Below, piece after piece: positions 53,752 to 61,584 of a DNA stretch of 64,000 bases. The translations under genes were made by a program, and so were the position numbers. The notes under the pieces are model-generated. The model was not told the DNA's origin and made no database searches. It saw nothing but the letters and a program-made list of their open reading frames with translations. Each line of letters starts with the position of its first letter. The first letter of the stretch is position 1. The stretch is taken from positions 366,739 through 430,738 of the forward strand of contig NZ_JNIK01000015.1 of assembly GCF_000701365.1 (NCBI RefSeq). Reading direction: 5' to 3'. This DNA comes from Blastococcus sp. URHD0036 (GTDB lineage Bacteria; Actinomycetota; Actinomycetes; Mycobacteriales; Geodermatophilaceae).

Positions 53752-55551
53752 TCAGCTGCGCGCCTCGGCGGCGACCGCCAGGAGCTCGCGGGCGTGCGCC
53801 TGACCGGTGTCGCTGTCGGCCAGCCCGGACAGCATCCGGGCCAGCTCCCGGACCCGGTCGTCGGCCTCGACGGCACGGATGTCGGTGGCGGTCACCCCCG
53901 CGCCGGTGTCCGGCGACTTGTCCACGACCAGGTGGGTGTCGGCGAACGCGGCGACCTGCGCCAGGTGGGTGACGACGACGACCTGGTGGTCGCGCGCGAG
54001 CCGGGCCAGCCGCCGGCCGATCTCGCCCGCGGCCTGGCCACCGACGCCGGCGTCGACCTCGTCGAAGACCATGACCGGCACGGGGTCGGCGCCGGCGAAG
54101 ACCACCTCGATGGCGAGCATCACCCGCGAGAGCTCACCGCCGGAGGCGCCCTTGTGCACCGGCCGGGGCGGCGCGCCGGGATGGGCGGCCATGAGCAGGG
54201 CGACCTCGTCGAGGCCCTCCGGTCCGGGCTCCCCGGGATGGGTCTCGAGGGAGAACGACACCCGCGCGCTCTTCATCGCGAGGCCGGCGAGCTCGCGGCC
54301 GACCTCGGCGGCGAACCCGTCGGCGGCGGCGTGCCGCCCCTCGGAGACCGCGCGGCCCAGCTCGTCCACCTCGGCCCGGGCGGCGTCCCGCTCGGCGGTC
54401 AGCGCGTCCAGCGCCTCGTCGGAGACGTCGAGCTGCTCCAGCCGCGCCCGGGCGTCGTCGGCCCAGGCGAGGACGCCGGCCACGCCTGCCCCGGCGTCGG
54501 CGTACTTGCGCACGAGCGCGGTGAGCGCGGCCCGCCGGTCGAGCACCTCGGCCAGCCGGGCCGGATCGGCGTCCAGGTCGGCCACGTACCCGGCGAGCTG
54601 ACCGGCGACGTCGGAGACGACCGCGACGGCGTCGGCGAGGTCCTGGGCGAGCAGCACCAGCGCCGGGTCGCCGGAGGCGGCGAGCGCCCGCTCGGCGGTG
54701 GCCAGGGCCGCGGTGGCGTCCTGGGGCAGCTCCCCTCCCCCGCCGAGGTCGCCGGTGACGTCGCCGACCAGCGCCACCCGCGCCTCCTCGACGGCGGCCC
54801 GCAGCGCGTCGGCGTCCCCGAGCCGGCGGGCCTGGGCGTCGAGCTCGTCGTCCTCGCCCGGCTGCGGCGCCAGCGCGTCGATCTCGGTGAGGCCGTGCCG
54901 CAGGACGTCGGCGGCCTGGGCGAGCTCGCGGGCCTGCCCCTGCCGCCGCTCGAGGTCGGCGGCGAGCTCGCGCCAGCGCGCGTGTGCGGCGCGATAGCGG
55001 TCCAGCAGCGCGAGGTGGTCGGCGCCGGCGTAGCGGTCCAGCGCGCGCCGCTGCTCGGCCGGACGGGACAGCCTCAGCTGATCGCTCTGCCCGTGCACCG
55101 CCAGCAGGCCCTCGGACAGCTCCGCCACCACGCCCACCGGGACGCTCCGCCCACCCAGGTGGGCGCGGGAACGGCCCTCGGCGCTCACGGTCCGGGCGAG
55201 GATCAGGCTGCCGTCGTCGTCGGGGTCGGCGCCGGCCTCGGCGGCCCGCTGCCACACCGGGGAGTCCTCCGGCAGCATCAGCCGGCCCTCGACTCCGGCC
55301 CGGCCGTTGGCCCGCACCCGGCCCGGGTCGGCGCGGCCACCGAACAGCAGGGTGAGCCCGGTGACCACCATCGTCTTGCCGGCACCGGTCTCGCCGGTGA
55401 CGACGGTCAGGCCGGGGCCGAGCTCGAGGGTGACGTCGTCGATGGCGCCCAGGCCGCGGATCCGGAACTCGGTGAGCCGGCCCCGCGAGGGCTGCGCCGC
55501 CGGGGTCGGGACCGGAGCCGGCGTCCGCTCACGCGTCGTGGTCCGCGGCAC
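53752..55551 (-). CDS. recN: DNA repair ATPase RecN
   Basis: 599 residues, SMC-like. The N-terminal Walker A is VTGETGAGKTMVVTGL, the central part is coiled-coil rich, and the C-terminal half holds the ABC signature GASGGELSRVMLAIEVVFAG with Walker B VPVMVFDEVDAGVGG. RecN acts early in double-strand break repair. GTG 55551 follows nadK by 3 bases. A 25-residue Pro/Thr/Arg leader precedes the core. The tlyA-nadK-recN order is recalled as conserved across actinobacteria. Confidence 0.96.
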   Translation of the reverse strand: MPRTTTRERTPAPVPTPAAQPSRGRLTEFRIRGLGAIDDVTLELGPGLTVVTGETGAGKTMVVTGLTLLFGGRADPGRVRANGRAGVEGRLMLPEDSPVWQRAAEAGADPDDDGSLILARTVSAEGRSRAHLGGRSVPVGVVAELSEGLLAVHGQSDQLRLSRPAEQRRALDRYAGADHLALLDRYRAAHARWRELAADLERRQGQARELAQAADVLRHGLTEIDALAPQPGEDDELDAQARRLGDADALRAAVEEARVALVGDVTGDLGGGGELPQDATAALATAERALAASGDPALVLLAQDLADAVAVVSDVAGQLAGYVADLDADPARLAEVLDRRAALTALVRKYADAGAGVAGVLAWADDARARLEQLDVSDEALDALTAERDAARAEVDELGRAVSEGRHAAADGFAAEVGRELAGLAMKSARVSFSLETHPGEPGPEGLDEVALLMAAHPGAPPRPVHKGASGGELSRVMLAIEVVFAGADPVPVMVFDEVDAGVGGQAAGEIGRRLARLARDHQVVVVTHLAQVAAFADTHLVVDKSPDTGAGVTATDIRAVEADDRVRELARMLSGLADSDTGQAHARELLAVAAEARS

Positions 55552-55554
55552 CGG

Positions 55555-56583
55555 TCACCCCTCCCCGCCCTCGGCGTCCGAGGTGTTCACGTCGCGGGTG
55601 AGGACGTTGCGGCCCGAGGTGGGCGCCTCGTGCCCCGGGCCGTGCGCGCGGGTGTCGGGCAGCCGGGCCTCGCGGAAGCCGCGGACCGGCAGCCCGAACT
55701 TGGCGACCAGGCGGTCGCCGAAGCTGGTGGGGTGCACGCGGGCGATCCGCACGGGGCGGGCGGCCCGGCGCACCTCGACCCGGCCGCCGTCGGGCACCTC
55801 CAGAGAGCGGCGCCCGTCGGCCGAGACCCGCGCCCGGTTGCCGTCGGGCGGGATCGCCACGGTGAGCACGGAGTCGGGGCTGGTCACCAGCGGCCGGGCG
55901 AACAGGGCGTGGGCGTTGGTGGGCACCAGCAGCATGGCCTCGACGTCGGGCCAGACGACCGGGCCGCCGGCGGAGAAGGCGTAGGCGGTGGACCCGGTCG
56001 GCGTGGCGAACAGGACGCCGTCGCAGCCGAAGCTGGTCAGCGGTCGGCCGTCGATGCCGATGACGACGTCGAGCACCCGGGACCGCTCGGCCTTCTCCAC
56101 CGAGACCTCGTTCAGCGCCCAGGTGCTGCCGACGACGGATCCGGAGGGGTCGAGGACGTCGACCTCGATGGCCAGCCGCTTCTCCACCGAGTACTCGCAG
56201 CGCTCGATCGCGGCCAGGGTCTCCTCGACCGCCTCGGGCTCGGTCTCGGCGAGGAAGCCGACCCGGCCGAGGTTGACGCCCATGAGCGCGGCGTTGCTGT
56301 AGCGGGCCAGCTCGGCGGCGCGCAGGAAGGTGCCGTCGCCGCCGAAGACCATGACGATCTCCGCGCCGCGGGCGGCCTCGGCGTCGGCCGGCACGATCTC
56401 GGCGCCGTCGATCGACAGGTCGGGCGCCTCGTCGGCGAGCAGGCGGACCACGATGCCGGCACGGGTCAGCCGGTCGGCCGAGCTGCGGGCCAGGTCCACG
56501 ATGTCGCGCCGGCCGGTGTGCACCGCCAGGAGCACGTGCCGGGGCCCGTCGATCCCCTGTGCGGCCGCATCGCCGTCTGTCAC
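55555..56583 (-). CDS. nadK: NAD kinase
   Basis: About 342 residues. The Gly-rich catalytic motif VFGGDGTFLRAAELA, NLGRVGFLAE and TPTGSTAYAFSAGGPVV are diagnostic of ATP/polyphosphate NAD kinases, which make NADP+. The C-terminal 50 residues are polar and extend beyond the usual end. GTG 56583 is preferred because GGGGAGGG is well placed; GTG 56631 would instead overlap the tlyA stop by 4 bases and add 16 residues. Next in the operon is recN. Confidence 0.95.
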   Translation of the reverse strand: MTDGDAAAQGIDGPRHVLLAVHTGRRDIVDLARSSADRLTRAGIVVRLLADEAPDLSIDGAEIVPADAEAARGAEIVMVFGGDGTFLRAAELARYSNAALMGVNLGRVGFLAETEPEAVEETLAAIERCEYSVEKRLAIEVDVLDPSGSVVGSTWALNEVSVEKAERSRVLDVVIGIDGRPLTSFGCDGVLFATPTGSTAYAFSAGGPVVWPDVEAMLLVPTNAHALFARPLVTSPDSVLTVAIPPDGNRARVSADGRRSLEVPDGGRVEVRRAARPVRIARVHPTSFGDRLVAKFGLPVRGFREARLPDTRAHGPGHEAPTSGRNVLTRDVNTSDAEGGEG

Positions 56584-56627
56584 GTGCCCTCCCCGTTCTC
56601 CGTCGTGCTGCTGTCCTGACGCCAGTG

Positions 56628-57425
56628 TCACTGGGGGCCCTCCTCGACCGCGCGGCGGACGTCGTCCTCCTCGGGCGGGCCGGCGTCGCGGCGCAGGTGC
56701 AGGAAGAACTCGACGTTGCCGGCCGGGCCCGGCAGCGGGCTCGCGACGACGCCCGCGGTGCCCCAGCCGAGTGCCGCCGCCGCTCGGGCGACCTCGAGCA
56801 CGGCGGCCCGGCGGTGCTCCGGGTCACGCACCACCCCGCCGGACCCGAGCCGCTCGCGGCCGACCTCGAACTGCGGCTTCACCATGGGCAGCAGGTCAGC
56901 GGCCGCTGTGGCGCAGGCGGTGAGCGCGGGCAGCACCAGGCGCAGCGAGATGAACGAGAGGTCGGCCACGACGACATCGGCCGGACCGCCGATCTGCTCG
57001 GGCGTCAGGGTGCGGACGTTGGTGCGCTCGTGGACGTGCACCCGGTCGTCGGTTCGCAGGGACCAGGCCAGCTCCCCGTAGCCGACGTCGACGGCGACGA
57101 CCTCGGCCGCGCCGCGGGTCAGCAGGACCTCGGTGAACCCGCCCGTGGAGGCGCCGGCGTCGAGGGCGCGGCGTCCGGCGACGTCGACCCCGAAGGCGTC
57201 CAGGGCGCCGAGGAGCTTGTGCGCGCCGCGGGAGACCCACCGCGGCTCGTCGGGATCGGTGCGGACCACGACCGGGGTGCCGGCCTCCACGCCGGTGGCC
57301 GGCTTGGTCGCGGCCTGACCGGCGACGGCGACGCGCCCCTCGGTGATGAGCGAGACCGCGTGCTCGCGGGAGCGGGCCAGACCCCGCCGCACGAGCTCGC
57401 TGTCGAGCCGGCTGCGGCGAGCCAT
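56628..57425 (-). CDS. tlyA: rRNA 2'-O-methyltransferase TlyA / hemolysin-like
   Basis: 265 residues. An N-terminal S4 RNA-binding domain (RLDSELVRRGLARSREHAVS) and an FtsJ-type methyltransferase domain: SAM motif LDAGASTGGFTEVLL, then VVADLSFISLRLVLPAL and LLPMVKPQFEVGRERLG. TlyA methylates 16S C1409 and 23S C1920, giving capreomycin sensitivity in mycobacteria. ATG 57425 overlaps the preceding small gene by one base (TGATG). Confidence 0.95.
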   Translation of the reverse strand: MARRSRLDSELVRRGLARSREHAVSLITEGRVAVAGQAATKPATGVEAGTPVVVRTDPDEPRWVSRGAHKLLGALDAFGVDVAGRRALDAGASTGGFTEVLLTRGAAEVVAVDVGYGELAWSLRTDDRVHVHERTNVRTLTPEQIGGPADVVVADLSFISLRLVLPALTACATAAADLLPMVKPQFEVGRERLGSGGVVRDPEHRRAAVLEVARAAAALGWGTAGVVASPLPGPAGNVEFFLHLRRDAGPPEEDDVRRAVEEGPQ

Positions 57426-57637
57426 CAGAGCTGGTCGATCGTGCGCAGTTCGCGCTCGAGTCGGGCGTGCTCGGCCTCGTAGACGTCCACGTGCTCGCTG
57501 ACCGGCCGCTGGTCCAGGTCGGCGAAGACCGCCGCGCCGCTGCCGTCCGCAGCCGGGTCGTCGGCAGCCGGGACTGCTGCGGACGGGCGCTCCGCGGGCG
57601 GACCGGGCACGGGGCGAGGGCGGCTCGGCTCGGACAT
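57425..57637 (-). CDS. small conserved protein upstream of tlyA
   Basis: 70 residues. The first 40 are Pro/Ala-rich; the last 30 (LDQRPVSEHVDVYEAEHARL then ERELRTIDQL) form an amphipathic helix. Its one-base overlap with tlyA and position match the short conserved ORF found between the HAD phosphatase and tlyA in other actinobacteria (Rv1693-like, from memory). No function known. It may be a translation-coupling leader protein or a small partner. Confidence 0.75.
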   Translation of the reverse strand: MSEPSRPRPVPGPPAERPSAAVPAADDPAADGSGAAVFADLDQRPVSEHVDVYEAEHARLERELRTIDQL

Positions 57638-57836
57638 GGCGGCCGCCTCTCCGGGTCGTCGGGGACGGGCGGCGCGCGGCCGCCCGGCAGGATGTGGTGG
57701 GGTCGTGTCCCGGCTGCGAGGTTACCGGCCGGGGACGACGGGCACGGCCGCGTCGGTTCCTGCCCGCCGCTCCTGGCCGGCGGGACGCGACGCGGCACGG
57801 CTGCCGTGGAGACGGAGAACGAGGAGGTCGGCCCGC

Positions 57837-58175
57837 GTGGCGACGATCGAGCAGTGCATCACCGCCCTCGAGGGCGTCCTCGGCGGGCTCGCGTCCAAGC
57901 CCGCGGCGCAAGGCCTGGACCGGTCCCTGTCCTGCCGGCTGCCCGACCTCGGCCAGGTGCTGCGCGGGCGGCTGGCCGGCGGCACGGTCCGCGACCTGCA
58001 CGCCGAGGACGACGGTCCGGGCGGCCCGAAGGCCGACATCCGTTTGACGATGAGCAGCGACGACCTCGTGGCGCTGACCGACGGGCAGCTGTCGTTCGCC
58101 CCGGCGTGGGCCTCGGGCCGCGTGAAGCTCGAGGCGGGTCTGCGCGACATGCTCCGTCTGCGCGCCCTGCTCTGA
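57837..58175 (+). CDS. SCP2-like sterol/lipid-transfer domain protein
   Basis: 112 residues. The pattern SLSCRLPDLGQVLRGRLAGG, IRLTMSSDDLVALTDGQLSF and SGRVKLEAGLRDMLRLRALL follows the SCP2 fold, in which a hydrophobic cavity binds lipids or CoA esters. GTG 57837 has GAGGAGG nine bases upstream. It is inserted on the plus strand between the small tlyA-leader gene and the HAD gene, which are adjacent in mycobacteria as I recall. Ligand unknown. Confidence 0.85.
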   Translation: MATIEQCITALEGVLGGLASKPAAQGLDRSLSCRLPDLGQVLRGRLAGGTVRDLHAEDDGPGGPKADIRLTMSSDDLVALTDGQLSFAPAWASGRVKLEAGLRDMLRLRALL

Positions 58176-58207
58176 CCCGGGCGGGTGCCCGCTCCCCGGT
58201 GCACCGC

Positions 58208-59290
58208 TCAGACCTCCGCCAGGTCCCATCGCCGCAGAGCCTCGCGCGCTGCCTCGTCGGCCGCCGCCACCGCGGGCGCCTCCTCCTGCCCGGAGGACGC
58301 GGCCCAGTGGGCGACGCACAGTGCGCGCAGGCTGTCGAGGCCGTCGCCGGCGGCGGACGGCGGCGTCGACCCGCCGTCCGAGCCGAGCCGCAACCCCGTG
58401 GGTCCGGCCTCCGCCCACCAGCTCCCGCACCGCCAGCGCTCCCCGTCGGCGACGACGGCGGGGTGGGCCACCAGCAGCCCGCCGCAGTCGGGGGCCAGCA
58501 GGTCGGGTCGCCGGTCGGGACCGGCGGTGAGCAGCGTGGCCGGGACGGTCACGCCGGTGAGCACGAGAAGGCTCGCCGCTCCCGCACGCCGGGCGCCCTC
58601 GATGTCGGTGTCCAGCCGGTCGCCCACGACCAGGGGTGAGCGGGCCGCGGTCCGCCGGACGCACTCGGCGTGCATCGCCGGATCGGGCTTGCCGGTGACG
58701 AGCGGCGCCTGGCCGGTCACCCCGGTGACCACCCCGACCATCGCCCCGTTGCCCGGCAGCGGCCCGCGCGGCGACGGGATGGTCGCGTCGGTGTTCGTGG
58801 CCACGTGCCGGGCACCGGCGCGCACCGCCACGACGGCTTCGGCCAACTGTGCCCAGCCGACCTCGCGCCCGTAGCCCTGGACCACGGCCACCGGGTCGTC
58901 CTCGGCGCGGTCCACCACGGTGAGACCCGCCTCGCGCAGTGCCACCGCGACCCCGGGACCACCGACCGGCAGCACCCGGGCACCGCTCCCCCACCGGGCG
59001 GCGACGACCGTGGCCGCTGCCTGGGAGCTGGTGATCACGTCGTCGGCGGACGCCGGCACCGCCAGCTCGCTGAGATGTGCGGCCACCTCCTGCGGGGTGC
59101 GGGCGGCGTTGTTCGTGACGAAGCCGAGCCGCATGCCGGCCTGGCGCGCCGAGGCGAGGGCGGCGGGCACCCCGGTTACCGCATCCGGTCCCACGTAGAC
59201 GACGCCGTCGAGGTCGAGGAGGGCGACGTCGTGGACCGACGTGGGCGCCGGGCTCCCGGCGGCCAGCGGCGAGCTCTCCGGCGGGGTCAT
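58208..59290 (-). CDS. HAD-IIA family phosphatase
   Basis: 360 residues. HAD motif I VALLDLDGVVYVG, motif II FVTNNAART, motif III Lys in LVTGKPDPAMH and motif IV VVGDRLDTDIEGARRAG are all present, with the IIA-type cap between II and III. Members include glycerol-3-phosphate phosphatase (Rv1692). An extra C-terminal 110 residues (WRCGSWWAEAGPTGLRLGSD and on) go beyond the HAD core, as in Rv1692. ATG 59290 overlaps the TPR gene stop by 4 bases. Confidence 0.93.
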   Translation of the reverse strand: MTPPESSPLAAGSPAPTSVHDVALLDLDGVVYVGPDAVTGVPAALASARQAGMRLGFVTNNAARTPQEVAAHLSELAVPASADDVITSSQAAATVVAARWGSGARVLPVGGPGVAVALREAGLTVVDRAEDDPVAVVQGYGREVGWAQLAEAVVAVRAGARHVATNTDATIPSPRGPLPGNGAMVGVVTGVTGQAPLVTGKPDPAMHAECVRRTAARSPLVVGDRLDTDIEGARRAGAASLLVLTGVTVPATLLTAGPDRRPDLLAPDCGGLLVAHPAVVADGERWRCGSWWAEAGPTGLRLGSDGGSTPPSAAGDGLDSLRALCVAHWAASSGQEEAPAVAAADEAAREALRRWDLAEV

Positions 59291-59682
59291 CGGGCACCTC
59301 GTGCTCGTCGGGCCCGGACCCCGCGGAGCTCTCGGGCGTAGTGGTCGAGGTCGGGGCGCAGCGCCACGGCCAGGGCCAGGTGCTCGACCGCCAGCTCCAG
59401 GTCCCCGGCCCGGCTCGCCGCCAGACCCAGGCCGAAGTGCGCGTAGTCGTCGGCGGGGTTGACCGCGATCAGCCGGGTGAAGCTGTCGATCGCCTCCGCG
59501 TGACGGCCGGCGTCGAACTGTGCCCGGCCCAGCGCCTCGAGCACGCTGCGCGACTCCGGCTCGGTCTCGGACGCCCGCGCGAGCAGCGTCGCGGCCGCAG
59601 CGGGGTCGCCGCTGGTGAGCAGCTGCAGGCCGCGTTGGTACCACTCGTAGACGCCACCCTCGGGCGTTCCCGTCTCGGTCAC
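59287..59682 (-). CDS. TPR protein
   Basis: 131 residues with about three tetratricopeptide repeats (YQRGLQLLTSGDPAAAATLL, ALGRAQFDAGRHAEAIDSFT, HFGLGLAASRAGDLELAVEHL). GTG 59682 has GGGAGG eight bases upstream. It is a small cytosolic adaptor coupled to the HAD phosphatase by a 4-nt overlap; the same pair is recalled as Rv1691-Rv1692 in mycobacteria. Partner unknown. Confidence 0.88.
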   Translation of the reverse strand: MTETGTPEGGVYEWYQRGLQLLTSGDPAAAATLLARASETEPESRSVLEALGRAQFDAGRHAEAIDSFTRLIAVNPADDYAHFGLGLAASRAGDLELAVEHLALAVALRPDLDHYARELRGVRARRARGAR

Positions 59683-59780
59683 CGCCGAGGCCTCCCGTCC
59701 GGTCGTCGCCGCCCATGGCTGCCCGCCGCGCTCCACCTGGACGCCGAGCACGTCCGCGGAGGGCCGCGACGGCCCGCTCC

Positions 59781-59786
59781 TACCAT
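59781..59786 (+). promoter_or_regulatory. -10 box of a leaderless DUF1015 transcript
   Basis: TACCAT lies seven bases before GTG 59794, with no ribosome binding site. Third example of this geometry in the window. Confidence 0.5.
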
Positions 59787-59793
59787 CACCGCT

Positions 59794-61113
59794 GTGCCGC
59801 TCTCGCCGTCCGACGTCCCACCCGCCGCGGCGGGAGGGCTGGAGGTCCGGCCCTTCCGGGCGTTGACCTACCGGCGGCACGATCCCGAGCGGTTGGCCCG
59901 GGTGAGCTCGCCAGCCTACGACCTGGTGACCACCGCGGCCCGGTCCGAGCTCGCCAGCGCCGACCCGCACAACGTGGTCCGGCTGATCATCCCCGAGCTG
60001 GGCACCGCCGCGGCCGCACCGGGCCAGCCCGACGCCACCCGCTCCGAGCGGATCGTCGCGCACGCCGCCCGGACCCTGCGCGAGTGGGAGGAGGAGGGCG
60101 TCCTCGTCCGGGACGACGAACCGGCGCTCTGGGTCTACGCACTGCTGCCGCCGAACGGAACTCCTGCGACCGTGGGCTGGCTGGGCGCGGTGGCACTCCC
60201 CCCGCCCGGCTCGCGGGCGGTGCTGCCCCACGAGAACACCTTCCCCGTGGCGGTCGAGGGCCGGCGCGCACTTCTCGACGCCACGCGCACGGACCTCGAG
60301 CCGATCGTGCTGGCGCACGACCCGGAGCCCGAGGTGGCGAGGCTGACCGCGGCGGCGCAGGTGGGGGAACCGGAGCTGCGGCTCGTCGACGCCGACGGGG
60401 TCACCCACAGCCTCTGGCGGGTGACCGACCCCGCCGTGCTGAAGGAGGTCGCCGACGGACTTGCCGGCACATCCGCGGTCATCGCCGACGGCCACCACCG
60501 CTTCGCGGCGGCGCAGGCGCACGCCCGGGACGACGGCGCCACCGGCGAGCCCGCCGTGCTGGCGCTGATCACCCCCATGGGGCCCGGTGGCCTGCGCGTC
60601 GAGCCCATCCACCGGGTCGTGCCCGGCCTCGCCCTGGACGAGGCCGCCGCCGCAGCCGCACGGGGCTTCCACGTCACCCCGCTCCGCGCGGCGGACCGGT
60701 CGGAGCTGGTGTCCCAGGTGCACGCCTGGCAGCGAGACCCCGCGCAGACCGGGTTCCTGATCACGGACGGCCGGTCGCTGCTGCACCTCGACCAGCCCGA
60801 CGACGCGGTGCGCGCGGCGATCCCCGACGGAGCCGCCTCCTGGCGTGGCCTGGACGTCGTCCTGGCCCACCACGGTCTCGTCGAGGGGCTCTGGGGTCGG
60901 GGGGACGGGCCCGACGACCTCGTGATCGCCCACGACCTCGGCCAGGCCCTGGACGGGGCGATCGACCGGGCAGGGGTGGCCGTGCTCCTCCGTGCGCCCT
61001 CGCCCGCCGATGTCGCCGCGGTCGCACGGGAGGGAGCCCGCATGCCGCGGAAGTCGACGCTCTTCGTCCCGAAGCCGCGCACCGGGCTCGTGTTCCGCCC
61101 GCACGAGGGCTGA
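59794..61113 (+). CDS. DUF1015 family protein
   Basis: 439 residues. The N-terminus (VRPFRALTYRRHDPERLARV, SSPAYDLV) and the central IADGHHRFAAAQAHARD motif are the hallmarks of DUF1015, together with MPRKSTLFVPKPRTGLVF near the end. The family has no agreed biochemical function; members often occur near serine/phosphoglycerate metabolism genes or alone. GTG 59794 is supported by TACCAT seven bases upstream. Divergent from the TPR-HAD pair. Widespread, so likely a basic metabolic role. Confidence 0.92.
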   Translation: MPLSPSDVPPAAAGGLEVRPFRALTYRRHDPERLARVSSPAYDLVTTAARSELASADPHNVVRLIIPELGTAAAAPGQPDATRSERIVAHAARTLREWEEEGVLVRDDEPALWVYALLPPNGTPATVGWLGAVALPPPGSRAVLPHENTFPVAVEGRRALLDATRTDLEPIVLAHDPEPEVARLTAAAQVGEPELRLVDADGVTHSLWRVTDPAVLKEVADGLAGTSAVIADGHHRFAAAQAHARDDGATGEPAVLALITPMGPGGLRVEPIHRVVPGLALDEAAAAAARGFHVTPLRAADRSELVSQVHAWQRDPAQTGFLITDGRSLLHLDQPDDAVRAAIPDGAASWRGLDVVLAHHGLVEGLWGRGDGPDDLVIAHDLGQALDGAIDRAGVAVLLRAPSPADVAAVAREGARMPRKSTLFVPKPRTGLVFRPHEG

Positions 61114-61118
61114 CCGGC

Positions 61119-61478
61119 TCACGCCGTCGCGCTGGCCGAGCCGGCCGAGGTGCGGGTGACCTTGCGCCCTCGCCGGCAGTTGACCTCGACCATCGACGCG
61201 GTACCGGTCGGGGTCCGCCAGAACCGGCGCTGCAGGGCGCCCTCGACCTCGATGACGTCGTCCGGTTCCCACGCCGCAGCCCGTCGCTGGAGAGCGCGGT
61301 CGTAGGTCACGCACTGGAGCACGTCGACGGTCTGCCCGCGGACCTGCGGCTCGGGCCGCCGCACCTTCAGCCGGAAGGACACCACGGTGTCCCCGCTCGG
61401 CAGCTCACGGTGCTCGGCGGGGGCGGCCATCCGCCCACGCAGCACCACGTCGTTCCGGTCGATCACTGCGATGGTCAT
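61119..61478 (-). CDS. ssb: single-stranded DNA-binding-like OB-fold protein
   Basis: 119 residues. The OB-fold pattern RNDVVLRGRMAAPAEHRELP, VVSFRLKVRRPEPQ and DVIEVEGALQRRFWRTPTGT matches the SSB family, but the C-terminal acidic tail (DDDIPF-type) is missing and the protein is short, ending in a basic/Ser/Thr tail. It is therefore an accessory or divergent SSB paralogue rather than the main replication SSB. ATG 61478 has GGGAGG upstream. It converges with the DUF1015 gene, with 5 bp between them. Confidence 0.8.
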   Translation of the reverse strand: MTIAVIDRNDVVLRGRMAAPAEHRELPSGDTVVSFRLKVRRPEPQVRGQTVDVLQCVTYDRALQRRAAAWEPDDVIEVEGALQRRFWRTPTGTASMVEVNCRRGRKVTRTSAGSASATA

Positions 61479-61584
61479 GCAGGCAGCCTCCCGGCGGTCC
61501 GGCACGGGCGAGCCGTGCCGGACGCACCTGTGGACGCCGCATCGCGGTGTGGACGACGGGCCGCGTTCCGTCGGTGGCGGCTGC

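Noticed and set aside
53044..56619. A 1191-codon open frame opposite recN and nadK
   Set aside because: It is the antisense shadow of recN-nadK: Gly/Arg/Val/Asp-rich, no domains, while the minus-strand proteins are complete and conserved.
58176..58207. Terminator (GCGGG-TG-CCCGC) between SCP2 and HAD genes
   Set aside because: The stem is only five base pairs with a two-base loop; such matches are frequent by chance at this GC content.
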